DNA of 64,000 nt, from contig NC_073745.1 of the NCBI RefSeq assembly GCF_029784135.1, positions 159,601,335 to 159,665,334 of the forward strand, in the 5' to 3' direction. Under the pieces are notes generated by a model, which was not told where the DNA came from, did not search any database, and saw nothing but the letters and a program-made list of their open reading frames with translations. This document shows positions 32,247 through 43,866 of the stretch, piece by piece (the stretch's first letter is position 1; each line of letters opens with the position of its first letter). The translations under genes and the position numbers were made by a program. The stretch is from Toxorhynchites rutilus septentrionalis. Lineage: Eukaryota > Arthropoda > Insecta > Diptera > Culicidae.

Positions 32247-32952
32247 GTCTGTTGGGTCCCAACTTCGGGCCGCTATCTCCGCTCGTTGTACATAGTCGCT
32301 ATCAGTGATCCCATGGTTGTCTATGCAAGCAGTGAGGCCATGCAGGGGTTGACACGGTCCTTCATAGGGACCGTGTTCAGAGCCAGATCAGCGCAAGTCA
32401 GGAATGTGACATCTGACGCCTAGTACCTAGTGCCTGAGCCTAGACGAGCATCGAACGTACCCGAAGACTTGCCAAGTTGTTACCGGGACGGGGGCAATCG
32501 CACTATTAGCCTACACGCCGTTTCAGGAAGGTGTCACCCTTCCTTACTCAGGGAACAGGATAGCACGACTGTCAGCCTTTTGCGTCGTGTTGAAATCGTT
32601 TCCGTATCGTGTCCGTTTTCTATGTCGTAACCAGTATGTCGTAATCAGGATCTTACTGGCGTCAATCCTGATGTGCTTGGCACTCCTTTCGTGGCTCCTG
32701 TACACGGTATTTCCCCCGTGCAATCTCCAATAGGCTTTACCGCGCCCTTACTCGCGTTGTCACCCGATTAGTCGCCTCATACGACAGGGACAGGGACCAA
32801 GACCCGAAGTGCTATTCTAGGCCGGCAACTCCACGGCTTTAATGTTCCCGACTCCATCAGAACCATTGTCATATCAATGCTTCCAGTATTAAAGACAATT
32901 TTGCAACAATTGATGCAAACATGGTCCCTCCTTGCAATGATTATCTCTCTTG

Positions 32953-35900
32953 ATGTCTAATTCAAATAGAGAGGTCGGAGATATCACTGTTTTACAGTGG
33001 AATTGTCGTAGTCTTATCCCTAAATTGGATACATTCAAATTTTTAATTCATAAGTTCAATTGTGATGTTTTTGCTCTGTCCGAAACTTGGCTTTCTTCGC
33101 GAGATGATCTCTCTTTCCACGATTTTAATATTATACGTTTGGACCGTGATGACAGATACGGAGGGGTGCTATTGGGGATCAATAAGTGCCACTCATTTTT
33201 TCGAATTGACCTTCCACCTATTGGAGGGATTGAAGCTGTTACTTGTCATGCAAACATCAGAGGAAAAGACCTCTGTATTGTCAGCTTGTATTGGCCTCCG
33301 AGAGCTGCGGTTAGCCGCAAGCAACTTGTTGACATGTGCTCACTCCTTCCTGAGCCACGATTGATCTTGGGAGACTTCAACTCTCACGGAACTGCCTGGG
33401 GGGAACAGTACGACGACAATCGTTCACTGTTGATATATGATCTTTGTAACAGCTTCAATATGACACTTTTGAACACTGGGGAAACAACACGTGTACCTAA
33501 ACCTCCTGCTAACCCAAGTGCTCTTGACCTCTCGCTCTGCTCGAATTCACTATCGTTAGATTGCAAGTGGAAGGTATTCCAGGACCCCAACGGTAGTGAT
33601 CACTTGCCAATCAAAATTTCCATCACCAATGGGTTGAATTCTTCTGAATCAATAAACATGGCATACGACCTCACAAGACACATTGACTGGAAAAAATATG
33701 CGGACGCGATTGCTCTAGCCATCAATTCCAGAGATGGTTTGCCTCCATTGGAGGAGTATAACTTCATTTCTCGTTTGATCTATGACAGCGCGGTTCGCGC
33801 TCAAACGAAACCCATCCCAGGCTCCACTATTCGTCGAAGGCCTCCCAATCCATGGTGGGATAGCCAATGTTCCAAGCTTTATCAGGATAAATCGAACGCA
33901 TTCAAAGCTTTTCGGAAACGTGGAACCATTGAAAATTTTCAATCGTATTTGGACCTTGAAAATCAATTTAAAAACTTGATCAAAGGGAAAAAACGTGCTT
34001 ATTGGCGAAATTTCGTGGGAGGTTTGTCACGAGAAACGTCAATGAAAAAATTATGGAAAGTGGCTCGAAACATGAGAAATCGCTCTTCAACGAATGAAAG
34101 CGAAGAATATTCACATCGATGGATTTTTAATTTTGCACGAAAGGTTTGTCCCGATTCCGCTCCCGTGCAAAAAATTGTTCGAAATATACCACAAGATAGG
34201 TGCGATCTTGATTATGAGTTTTCGATGGTAGAATTCTCTCTTGCTCTCCTTTCTTGTAACAATTCGGCTCCAGGAACGGATAGAATTAAGTTCAACTTGC
34301 TGAAAAACCTCCCTGATGTGGCGAAACATCGCTTGTTGAATTTATTCAATCGATTCCTGGAGCATAATGTTGTTCCAGATGATTGGAGACAAGTACGTGT
34401 TATAGCTATTCAAAAACCCGGAAAACCCGCGTCCGACTTCAATTCGTACCGCCCAATAGCAATGCTGTCTTGTATACGGAAATTGTTGGAGAAAATGATC
34501 TTGTTTCGCCTTGATCGATGGGTTGAAACGAACGGCCTACTCTCAGATACACAATATGGGTTCCGCAGGGGCAAGGGGACGAATGATTGTCTTGCGTTGC
34601 TTTCTTCAGAAATTCAAATGGCTTACGCCGGAAAAAAACAAATGGCTTCAGTATTCTTGGACATAAAGGGGGCCTTTGATTCTGTTTCAATAGAGGTTTT
34701 GATAGACAAATTACACTCTCGGGGTCTGCCGCCTCTATTGAATAATATGTTATATAACTTGCTTTGTGAGAAGCATTTGAACTTTTCTCACGGAGATTCG
34801 GCAGTAAGTCGGGTCTCTTACATGGGCCTCCCCCAGGGCTCATGTTTAAGCCCCCTTTTGTACAACTTCTATGTAAGCGACATCGACAATTGCCTTACAC
34901 AAAATTGCAGCCTAAGACAACTTGCAGATGATGGAGTGGTCTCTGTCGTAGGATCAACAGAATCCGACCTACAAGAACCCTTACAAGATACTTTGAACAA
35001 TTTTTCAACCTGGGCCATTGGGCTAGGGATCGAATTCTCCACGGAGAAAACAGAGATGGTGGTTTTTTCTAGGAAGCATAGACCAGCAAAACCAAAGCTT
35101 CAACTTTTGGGTAAACCGATTACTCATGCTATGTCATTCAAGTATCTTGGGGTCTGGTTCGACTCCAAATGTACTTGGGGGGCCCATATTAGGTATCTGA
35201 GTAAAAAATGCCAACAAAGAATAAATTTTCTCCGTACAATTACCGGCACATGGTGGGGAGCCCATCCCGAAGATCTTATAATGTTGTATAGAACAACTAT
35301 TCTCTCAGTGATGGAGTATGGCAGTTTCTGTTTTCAATCAGCTGCCAAAACACACTTAATTAAACTCGAGTGAATTCAGTATCTTTGTCTCCGTATTGCG
35401 TTGGGATGTATGCCCTCAACGCATACCATGAGTCTCGAGGTTTTGGCAGGCCTACTCCCACTAAAAGATCGCTTCAATTTATTATCTCTTCGGTTCTTCA
35501 TCCGGTGTAAGGTCATGAACCCATTGGTGATCGGAAATTTTGAGCGGCTGATCGAGTTAAATTTTCACTCCGGATTCATGAGTTCATATCATGAATTCAT
35601 CTCCATGCAGGTTGATCCTTCTTCGTATATTCCCAACCGTGTTTGTTTCCCTGACTACATCAATTCCTCTGTGCATTTTGATCTGTCCATGAAGCAAGAT
35701 ATCCATGGATATTCAGATTACCAACGATCTTCGATGAAAAATATAGGGGTATCAATTGTGATAATATGTACTTTACTGATGGGTCCACTATAAATGAGTC
35801 CACAGGATTTGGAGTGTTCAACAAATTTTTTAGCACCTCACACAGTCTTCAGTATCCTTGCTCAGTGTATATTGCTGAATTGGCAGCAATTCATTGGGCG

Positions 35901-36580
35901 CTGGACAGCGTCGCCTCACGACCTGTTGAACACTATTACATTGTAATGGATAGTCTTAGCTCTGTCGAAGCTATCCGTTCAGTGAGGCCGGAAAAGCACT
36001 CGCCGTACTTCCTTGAGAGAATACGAGAAATTTTGAGTCCTTTATCCAGACGCTGTTATGTCATTACCTTTGTGTGGGCCCCTTCTCATTGCTCAATTCC
36101 GGGTAATGAGAGGGCTGACTCATTAGCAAAGGTAGGTGCGATTGAAGGCGATATTTATCAGCGTCAAATCGCCTTCAATGAATTTTACTCTTTAGTCCGT
36201 AAAAATACCATCGCTAACTGGCAACGCAAATGGAACGAAGATGAATTGGGCCGGTGGCTTCACTCGATTATCCCTAAGGTTAGCCTCAAACCATGGTTCA
36301 AAAGTCTGGAAGTCTGAGTCGGGACTTTATTCGCACCTTCTCCCGACTCATGTCCAATCACTGTTCGTTAGACGCGCTACTCTTTCGTTTCAATCTGGCC
36401 GGCAGCAATATCTGCGTTTGTGGCCGAGGTTACCACGACATCGAACACGTTGTTTGGTCGTGTGAGGTGTATCTTGTTGCCAGATCGAATTTAGAGAACT
36501 CCCTTCGGGCTAGAGGAAGGCAGCCCAATGTGCCGGTGAGAGATGTGTTGGCTCGGTTAGACCTTGATTACATGTCCTAA
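32953..36580 (+). pseudogene. ORF2 of the full-length I-like LINE (endonuclease-RT-RNase H), with four lesions
   Basis: The start is ATG 32953. The AP-type endonuclease occupies residues ~10-220 (LQWNCRSLIPKLDTF, ALSETWL, RLILGDFNSHGTAWG, GSDHLPIKI). RT follows: YRPIAMLSCIRKLLEKMIL near residue 500, YGFRRGKGTNDC, SVFLDIKGAFDSVS, MGLPQGSCLSPLLYNF and RQLADDGVVSV near residue 656. RNase H (MYFTDGSTINESTGFGVF, SLSSVEAIRS, PSHCSIPGNERADSLAK) and a Cys/His segment (CVCGRGYHDIEHVVWSC) complete it. Compared with the young minus-strand copies it has a nonsense codon at 35371 (CGA to TGA), a 19-bp deletion near 35729, a net +2 frameshift near 36309 and a terminal CAA to TAA at 36578. One RNase H residue differs too (VMDSLSS for VTDSLSS). 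Confidence 0.9.
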
Positions 36581-36626
36581 ATATATGTTTTCCTTAAATC
36601 TATCGATTTAAGGAAAACATATATTT
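36579..36626. repeat. Perfect palindrome, 21-bp arms and 6-nt loop
   Basis: 36579-36599 (AAATATATGTTTTCCTTAAA then T) is the exact inverse complement of 36606-36626, loop CTATCG. Other family copies keep the left arm but have GTTCGTGTGTGATTATCC-type sequence where the right arm is. Confidence 0.95.
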
Positions 36627-36993
36627 GTGTGATTATCCTTATATCCTTATACCCTCCATTTCTTCCTTTGTGAGTAATTGGTCCGCTTGCTATAAACAGG
36701 AGAATGAAATGTAATTTCACAACAGATGTACGAATAGATTTAAGAATTGAGTGTGTGTGATTATCAACATTGTAATAATTTCCTTATACCCCATCCTATT
36801 CCTGAGAAAAATATGTCACCCTTTTAATCTCGAGTCCACCGCGAGTAATCGGTTTCCCACATTACTAACCATAGATTTAAGAAAATTGTTCATATATATA
36901 GTTTTAAAAATATATTTAAGATTTCGGCTCCTTTAAACTTATGTAACTGAGCCTGTAAAAATAAACGAATTTATAAAAAAAACAATAATTTTT

Positions 36994-37425
36994 AAACACA
37001 AATTAAGAATCCTCATGTGATTATAAACAAAAATCAATCCTAAGTGTAGCCATACTCGAGATATTTAATAAAATATTTCTAATTTATTATCTGTTATATA
37101 GTTTATGTTTGTTTAATATGTTTGTCGTGTAATACCGTCATGTTCATGAAATTTTATCAACTTGCTTATAATTTCGAACAACTTTCCCGAATACATCATT
37201 ATGTTAAAAATATAAGTTCAGGAGTTACGTTGAATAACATTTGAAGACATGTGAGTTAACACAAAACATAACGATATTAAAAAACCTTTTTTCTTACCTC
37301 AATGCAAACTTTTAACATATTATTCGTGTTGCACAATCGAAACACGAACAGTTTTGGAAGTACAATTGAGATCCCAACAACACAAATACACCTAGTTGAT
37401 TCAACCGGACGTTATGGGTATAAAA
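36994..37425. other. AT-rich K2P intron D-E, nothing recognised
   Basis: No feature or repeat identified. Confidence 0.5.
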
Positions 37426-37429
37426 ATAA

Positions 37430-37760
37430 TGAGCTTGTTCACGTTATACCTATCAAGGTACCTTCAAGATACCTTTGTATACAGCTATTCCATGCCAAAC
37501 CGATATAGAGGTTCTCAGATTTTCGAGAAAAGTAGTAGATTTGTTCTTTATCGCAAAATATGAGACCCTTTTTTTCATTTTTCCGTTAAGTTGCCATTTC
37601 CATTTTAGGGCGGTCCGAAAAATCAATTTTTTCGCCTATTTTCCAAAAATGATTTTTGGCCACGCCAATTATGCAACGAGCTATATATGATATGCCGATC
37701 ATCTGTGTCGGTTCAGTGGTTCAAAAGTTATGAATTTTCGAAGAAAGTCATTTTTGGAAA
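37430..37760 (+). repeat. Dispersed repeat DR1 copy
   Basis: Shares CATGCCAAAC-GATATAG-GG followed by TTCTCAGATTTTCG-GAAAAG and TTTGTTCTTTATCGCAAAAT with 60050-60120. It also carries GCCGATCATCTGTGTCGGTT and CAGTGGTTCAAAAGTTATGA, which match the core near 1320 and 24270. No coding content. Remaining sequence to 38285 shows nothing else. Confidence 0.6.
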
Positions 37761-38285
37761 AAAGGTTAGTGGTTCTATGAAACCATTCCTTAGATGCAAA
37801 CTGAGAGCATCAATCTTCAATCTAGGAAACATAGGAAACAGCAATAGATAGCAAAAAGATTAGATACTTCACAATAAACATTCTCCTGGTTAAATTGGGC
37901 AAAAAGTTTATCAGTTGTGACTTAACATAATACAGTTTGAGTCATTCTTCATCATGATGATCTTTCCTTCAGTGCAAAGATTACTTCCAAGCAAACACCT
38001 TAGAAGAATTGACAATGTTGAATAAAATTGGTTGTGAAATACACAAAAAAAATATTAAAAAATAGTAACGTATATAGATAAACTAAAATTAACGAAGAAC
38101 CGACGTAAATAATTACATGATGTTTTCGAGTCAAAGACAGTCAAATGTGAATTGAAATTCTTAAAAAAAATGAAATGAGATAAGACATAATCTGAAATTT
38201 ATGTCATCATATTGTTGGAGGTGTCATGATCCAAAAATCACGATCCCCAGTTTCAGTGGCATGTTGCATGCCGTATTGTACTCAC

Positions 38286-38409
38286 CGAGGCACCAGGAAC
38301 AATATCTCCAAAACCAATGCTACTGAGTGATATGAAACAGAAATAGCTACCATCTAGAATATCCCAGTTTTCCCAGTCAGCGAACAGTCGAGCCCCAAAA
38401 AATATATAC
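38286..38409 (-). CDS. K2P potassium channel, exon D (second pore domain)
   Basis: Acceptor TTTTTTTTTAG and donor GTGAGT bound 124 bp. Translation gives YIFFGARLFADWENWDILDG then SYFCFISLSSIGFGDIVPG. This is the extracellular end of M3, the second pore helix and the second selectivity filter, with GFGD where K2P channels use G-F/Y/L-G-D. It enters in phase 2 from exon C and leaves in phase 0 to exon E. The 82-bp intron to exon C is a normal short insect intron. TWIK/TREK-like subtype is plausible, but not fixed. Confidence 0.9.
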
Positions 38410-38491
38410 CTAAAAAAAAACAAAAAAAACAGAATAGATAAAACACGTCTATTTAGGAGCTCTGGAAAAATAAAACCTAAAAAATCCTCAC

Positions 38492-38628
38492 CCGATCATT
38501 ATCATTATACAAATAGTAATTGGAACGGTTACAGTGTGCGTCTCGGCAGTGATTTCCTCCTCGATTTCATCCTCCACATTGGAAGTGGTGATGGTGGCTG
38601 TGTCGAATCCGTTATCACCCAGCTCCGA
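38492..38628 (-). CDS. K2P potassium channel, exon C (intracellular loop and third membrane helix)
   Basis: The acceptor is CAG after a long pyrimidine tract (38629-38631). The donor GTGAGG is at 38491-38486. The 137-bp exon runs phase 0 to phase 2. It encodes SELGDNGFDTATITTS, then a strongly acidic NVEDEIEEEITAETHT and the hydrophobic VTVPITICIMIMIG, the start of M3. The frame is open 5' of the acceptor too, but the first in-frame CAG after the pyrimidine tract gives a start in phase with exon B. It is 18.3 kb from exon B and 82 bp from exon D. Confidence 0.82.
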
Positions 38629-38631
38629 CTG

Positions 38632-40585
38632 ATTGACGATGGATTTAACCCCATTGGGAACGAGTGATGGTAGAATGCAAAAACGGAAAAAGAGAGAAAA
38701 AAAGAGAAATAAGAGGGGAAATTCTGTGAAAAATAGCACCGAAAATATAAATTTATTGTCACACTTTGTTTCACTCTATTGCTGGGCGCACCACGGAGGA
38801 AAACATTCGCTCTTGGTAACCCATTTCTCACGCCATTGTTACCATTCACAACATAAATTAAAATGTGTGCATTTTCACTGGCACTGTGGAGCGATGGAGC
38901 AGTAAAATGCAACGCAGCGTAGAGTTTTCCGAAGCGAGAAGCGGGTGATATTGTCCAACAACAATGGAAACGGACGAAACACCGGATAGCAGGCGGAATA
39001 ATGGGAGGAAGCAGAATACAATCCTTCTCAACACCTTCGTTAGATTCCTTGCCATTAATATTCAGTGCATGTTTGTGTACTATTTCATCCTCCACCTCAG
39101 AAACAGAATCAGGGCCAAAGGAATGGCATATCGTCGTTCGGTAACGTAACAGCTACAACAACAACAACAACAAAAAAACACAACGCTCCGCCGGAGACAA
39201 ATTGGTAGAAGCACGGTTGATCAATTTCGAGATAATTTACTAAATCGTGGAGTAGTGGAACAGTGTGACAAATGCTGATCAACAAGTCGGGGTAACGCTT
39301 GAATGGTTTGAGCTTTAGGATATTGTAGGTGATTCAAACTTTTCCGAAATATTTCTGATCTATTCGAGCTAACCTGTCCAATCTCAAATTATATCCAGTA
39401 TAGATAGATATACAGAGCTTGAAGAAAACAAATTATTAATCAATCCAACACGTTTCTGGATGAGATTACAAGATCTTATGCATAATTATAACCATCTACA
39501 GCCTTCATCTAACACGAAGCAAGGAGATTAAGGAGTAGTTGAACTATTTGCACATAATATCATCGCTTATGTTAAACAGAGAAGGTAGATGTGGAGCGTG
39601 CATGCTCGGAAGAAAAAAGTAAAGGTCGTTTACTCATCGTCTCCACTGTCTTCTAAAATGTGGGGAAGCGTTATACCTAAGATGGCATGGTGACAGGGGA
39701 CCAATGCGAGGCGAAAGTAGACTTTTACCCTACAATGACCATCGGAAATAGTTATTTTGTTCATACTTTGTCTACTGATGAAAGGCTTTATTTTTATCAG
39801 TAGACTGCTCCATATTTCAAGTAGATAATGGTGCGATGATTGTAGTTACTAAAAAACCCGTGCCAATTGTTCTACTGACAACTTTAACGGAGTGAAATAA
39901 TTTACGTGACGTGACAACGTTTTGTCTCACTAAACACAGTTTTTTTCTCGTTTTCATGTATAAATCACACGATTTCCAAATAGTAAACGAAATCAAAAAA
40001 AAAATTGAGGAAATATTTTACAGTTGAATTCGCCCAATACTTTTGTGACGTGACAACACCTGTCTTTTTGCGGTTTCCGGCTTTTGAACATCAATGTTGT
40101 TTTTTTCCGTTTCAAAACATACAAATAAACTTTGTTCTATGATTTGCCAGGAAAAAAAAGGAAGATTCCTGTAAATTCAGTTGTTCAAAAAACTCGCAAG
40201 AACTTTGCAAAAAGCGGCATGCATTTTGTGATGTGACAACGCGCTCTGTGCGAAAAAACAGTCTCCACAAAGAGATCTTGTCATGTCACACAATCAATAA
40301 GTTATATTTATTGAATGAGAATTTCACCGTAATGTAGCAAGCTATATACTATTTTTTATGTTTTTTATTATTTTAATTACTTCTCACTTTCATCTGAGAT
40401 TTCCCCTTATCCTTCAAAAAGCCTGAACCTATAGTGACTATTTTCTGGCTCTCTTAATTTTAGCGTTTCAGCGCCATTTTGCTTCAAAAACAGAGAAGAA
40501 ATATTTTTAATCTGTATGCAAAATGAGTTCAACGTTCTGAAACACTTTGTGAAACATTACGAAATAATGCATTTTTTATTACTCA
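38632..40585. other. K2P intron B-C, 3' part, with GACGTGACAAC repeats and an (AAC)n microsatellite
   Basis: An (AAC)n tract lies at about 39153-39172. From about 39900 the word GTGACGTGACAAC or a close variant recurs (39906, 40044, 40226) in a region that resumes after the Helitrons at 43441-43490. This suggests one repeat family interrupted by the Helitrons. No protein-coding content. Confidence 0.45.
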
Positions 40586-41699
40586 CTAGCTGACCCGGCA
40601 AACTTCGTCCCGCCTGAATTTTATTTTTCGTTAACACATCCACGTTTTCTTACTAAGCGCACGTTCATGGGTCCAATCGCAGAACTGTTCATTGATTGAT
40701 CGTCTAATCTACCATTCATAATTATTTTTTACTATAAAATGTCAGTACTTGTATCAAAACTCGACATTTTAATATCAGATTATTTTCAGACACAATTCTC
40801 GTGCGAGATTTTTCATACACTTGCAAATAACATGTTTCTCCGTTACATGGAATAAATGTTTGATACAGAAAATATGATAGAATAAAGACAGCCCTAAATC
40901 TGACAATTCCTCTCTCGAGTTTTGCTCTTATCAACATATTCAGCGATACTTTTTTATTGGTGTAGATAGAAGAAGATATAGGAGTGCGTTTCATCACATT
41001 AAAATCCATTTCCAGTTTCGAACAAAGATTAATTTCGAAATTAAATAATTTAATATTTTTGGTTGAAATATGTGTAATATTTTTATGGGATCCCATCTCC
41101 ATTCCAGAGGAAGGAGGGGTGTCATAACATCATAGAAACATTCCCCCCACCCCTCAGAAAGGTGGGAGGAGTGTTGAACCACTTTAGAAATTTTTCTTGC
41201 CCCTAAAACCTCCACATGCAAAATTTGGTTCAGTTTGCTTGATTAGTTCTTGAATTATGCAGAAATATATGTTTCATTTATATGGCAGAGAGAGGGGAGG
41301 AGAGTCTATTCACCATGGAAACGTTTCGTGTCCCCTAAAACATCCGCATGACAAATTTGGTTCCATTTGCTTCATCAGTTTTCGGATTATGCAGAAATTT
41401 GTCTTTCATTTGTGTGGCAGCTCCCCCTTGGAGGGAGGAGTGGAGAGTCTAACCATCATAGAAACATTTATTGCACCCTAAAACCTCCACATGCCAAATT
41501 TGGTTTCATTTGCTTGATTAATTCCCGAGTAATGCAGAAATTTGTATTTTATTTGTATGGCAGACCCCCCCCCCTTAGAAAGGGGGGTGGAGTGTCTAAC
41601 TGCCATAGTAACATTTATTGCACCCTAAAACCTCAATGTGCCTAATTTGGTTTCATTTGCTTGATTAATTCTCGAGTAATGCAGAAATTTGTGTTTCAC
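40586..41699 (-). mobile_element. Helitron, 3'-terminal fragment
   Basis: On the minus strand it ends GGGACGAAGTTTGCCGGGTC AGCTAG next to T. It holds four of the ~140-bp internal units (ATGCCAAATTTGGTTTC, ATGCAGAAATTTGTG, TATGGCAG-CCCCC). The 5' terminus (TCTATATA) is missing; homology stops near 41699, and 41700-42012 is unrelated sequence. Confidence 0.75.
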
Positions 41700-42012
41700 T
41701 ACCTGTTACCTATACTATATGGGACCTCCTCCAGTTTTTACATCGTTTAAAATGACATCGGAATATGATATTCGACTTCCGCTGGTAAGACACCTGCAGC
41801 CAAAACCCAAATCATATAGGTTTTCCATACTTTTTTTTGTCATTCCATACTATACCAGCGAATCGGAAGTCCAAACAAGATTAAATTGTTGACAAAATAT
41901 AGAAGGAAGTTCATTTGTATTTTTTGAAACGGAACTGAAAATACAACATTAAAAAGTCGGAAACAACAAAAAATCAGGTACCGTGACTTTCAAAAAGTAT
42001 TTGACAAGCCAA

Positions 42013-43309
42013 TCTATATATTTAAAAATGGAGTGATGTCTGTCTTTCTTTCTGTCTTTCTGTTTTTCTGTCTGTCTGATTCTTCTGGACTCGGAAACTA
42101 CTGAACCGATCGACATGAAAATTAGTAAGTAGGGGTTTTTGGGGTCGGGGAAGGTTCTTATGATAGTTCGACACTCCTCCCCCCTCTCTAAGGGGGGCTG
42201 CCATACAAATGAATCACAAATTTCTGCATTAATCGAGAATTAACCAAGCATATGAAACCAAATTCGGCATGTGGGGGTTTTAGGGTGCAATAAATGATTC
42301 TATGGTGGTTAGAGACTCCTCCCCTTCCCTTAGGGAAACTGTCATACAAATGAAACAAAAATTTCTGCAATACTCGAGAATTAATCAAGCATATGAAACC
42401 AAATTCGGCATGTGGAGGTTTTGGGATGCAATAAATGATTCAATGGTGATTAGAGACTCCTCCCTCCTCTCCTAGAGAGGGCTGCCATACAAATGAAACA
42501 CAAATTTCTACATTACTCGGGAACTAATCAAGAAATTGGAACTAAATTTGGCATGTTGATGTTTTAGGGTGCAATATATGATTCTATGGTGGTTAGAGAG
42601 TGCTGCTATACAAATGAAACATTTCCGCATAATTCAAAAACTATTCAAGCAAACGGAACCAAATTTTGAAAGGAGAGGGGATCCCATGAAAATAATACAC
42701 ATATTTCAACCAAATATATTCCAACCAAACATGACAATTGAAAATTTTCGGAAAACTCTGAAGGAAAATGGGAAAATTCGAAAAATTTAATTCGCATTTG
42801 TTCTACAACTACATATTGACAAGCGTTGTTAGTCCATTTGATGTTTGCGGTAACGAAATTGATCTTCGTTCGAAAGTAAAAATGGATTTTAATGTGATAA
42901 AACGCACTCCTATATCGTCTTCTATCTATCTAAATAAAAATGGATCGCCGAATGTGTTAATAAGAGCAAAACTCGAAAAAAGAAATTTTCCGGGTTAGGG
43001 CTGTCTTCATTCTATTATATTTTCTGTATCAAACATTTATTCCATCTAAAGGATGAACATATTATTTGTAAGTGGATGAAAAATTTTGCACGAGAATTGT
43101 GTCTGAAAATAATCTGATATTATAATGTCGAGTTTTGGTAGAAGTACTGACATTTCATAGTAAAAATAATTTATTTTAAGGCGTAGATTAGAATATCAAT
43201 CAATGAACAGTTCTGCAATGGGACCCATGAACGTGCGCTCAGTAAGAAGACGTGGATGTGATAACGAAAAATAAATTTTGGGCGGGACGAAGTTTGCCGG
43301 GTCTGCTAG
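42013..43309 (+). mobile_element. Complete non-autonomous Helitron
   Basis: Starts TCTATATATTTAAAAATGGA and ends GTTTGCCGGGTCTGCTAG, between host A (42012) and T (43310). The 5' part includes ACTCGGAAACTACTGAACCG and a series of inverted ~140-bp units. The 3' ~450 bp is the reverse complement of 40586-41040. No protein is encoded, so transposition would need a Rep/helicase from elsewhere. Confidence 0.82.
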
Positions 43310-43639
43310 TCTAACTATAAAATATTCTCCAACTGATGATTCTTGTAGGAACGTTTTCTAATTTTACTATAACATCATTTAATTGTGTGTAATTTATACA
43401 TTAAAACTTGAAAAAAGTGATTGTAGTGAGTCAAAATGAAGTCACGTCACGCTAGGGTGAATCGTATACTTTGCCCGACGTGACAACAATTTCTTGAGAC
43501 AGTTGATACTGCTCTATTTGTGGACCGATCTTAACCAAATTTTATGGGTTGTTGACCCCCATTGTTTGCTCTGAGAAACCCAAGTATGAAAATGTTTGAA
43601 CTTAGGTTCATCTGATAAACTAAAAAAATGCTCTATTTT

Positions 43640-43822
43640 GGAATTTTCGCAAATTCACCGTGATGTGTGGGTCTTTCAGCAGAATAACGCATCATCAAAA
43701 AAAAAAAAAAGAAATGAAAATATCAGCTTATTTATCTAATCTTAACCCAATTGAGAATTTATGGGGAATGATCGTTCGAAGAGTAGATGCAGCCAACAAG
43801 GAGTATGAGAGTGTTAGATAGT
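43640..43822 (+). pseudogene. Tc1-like transposase C-terminal fragment
   Basis: The plus strand shows VWVFQQNNAS (second catalytic D replaced by N) and, after an A-run that breaks the frame, NPIENLWGMIVRRVDAANKE. The SPDLNPIENLW box is characteristic of Tc1-family transposases. Only about 60 codons survive, and no terminal repeats were found. Confidence 0.65.
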
Positions 43823-43866
43823 TTTCTCGTCTTGGAACGAGATACAAATTTCAACAAGTCGCAGCT

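Larger units (their letters stand above)
26984..32835 (-). mobile_element. Full-length R1-clade LINE nested in ORF1 of the I-like LINE
   Basis: An 11-bp duplication GCTTTAATGTT (26973-26983 and 32836-32846) borders it, with a poly-T (poly-A on its own strand) of about 19 at the left. Order on the minus strand: GC-rich 5' UTR (32835-32247), ORF1 (32246-30859), ORF2 (30868-27911) and a 3' UTR with a tandem repeat block (27276-27870). The R1 assignment rests on the endonuclease and RT motifs and the C-terminal C-C-H-C. Classical R1 elements sit in 28S rDNA, and this one does not. Confidence 0.9.
25102..36980 (+). mobile_element. Full-length I-like (I/LOA-group) LINE, about 6.0 kb, split by an R1-clade LINE
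   Basis: A 13-bp duplication AACAATAATTTTT flanks the whole unit (25089-25101 and 36981-36993). The element has a 5' UTR, ORF1 (gag-like, zinc knuckles), ORF2 (endonuclease, RT, RNase H) and a 3' UTR ending in As. A 5852-bp minus-strand element (26984-32835) interrupts ORF1. Removing it and one TSD copy leaves about 6016 bp. The RNase H domain after RT and the ORF1 knuckles place it in the I/LOA group; the finer clade is not settled. Confidence 0.9.

Noticed and set aside
26984..32835. R1 element in its usual rDNA site
   Set aside because: Flanks are ORF1 of another LINE, not 28S rRNA; no rRNA sequence was seen in the window.
34439..34843. 134-codon antisense frame, also at 52046-52450 and 62435-62839
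   Set aside because: It lies opposite the RT domain in every I-like copy and is a shadow of the RT coding constraints.
40586..43309. Regularly repeated ~140-bp blocks that could suggest a CRISPR or satellite array
   Set aside because: Units are long and lack spacers, and the whole has Helitron TC/CTAG ends; eukaryotic context.
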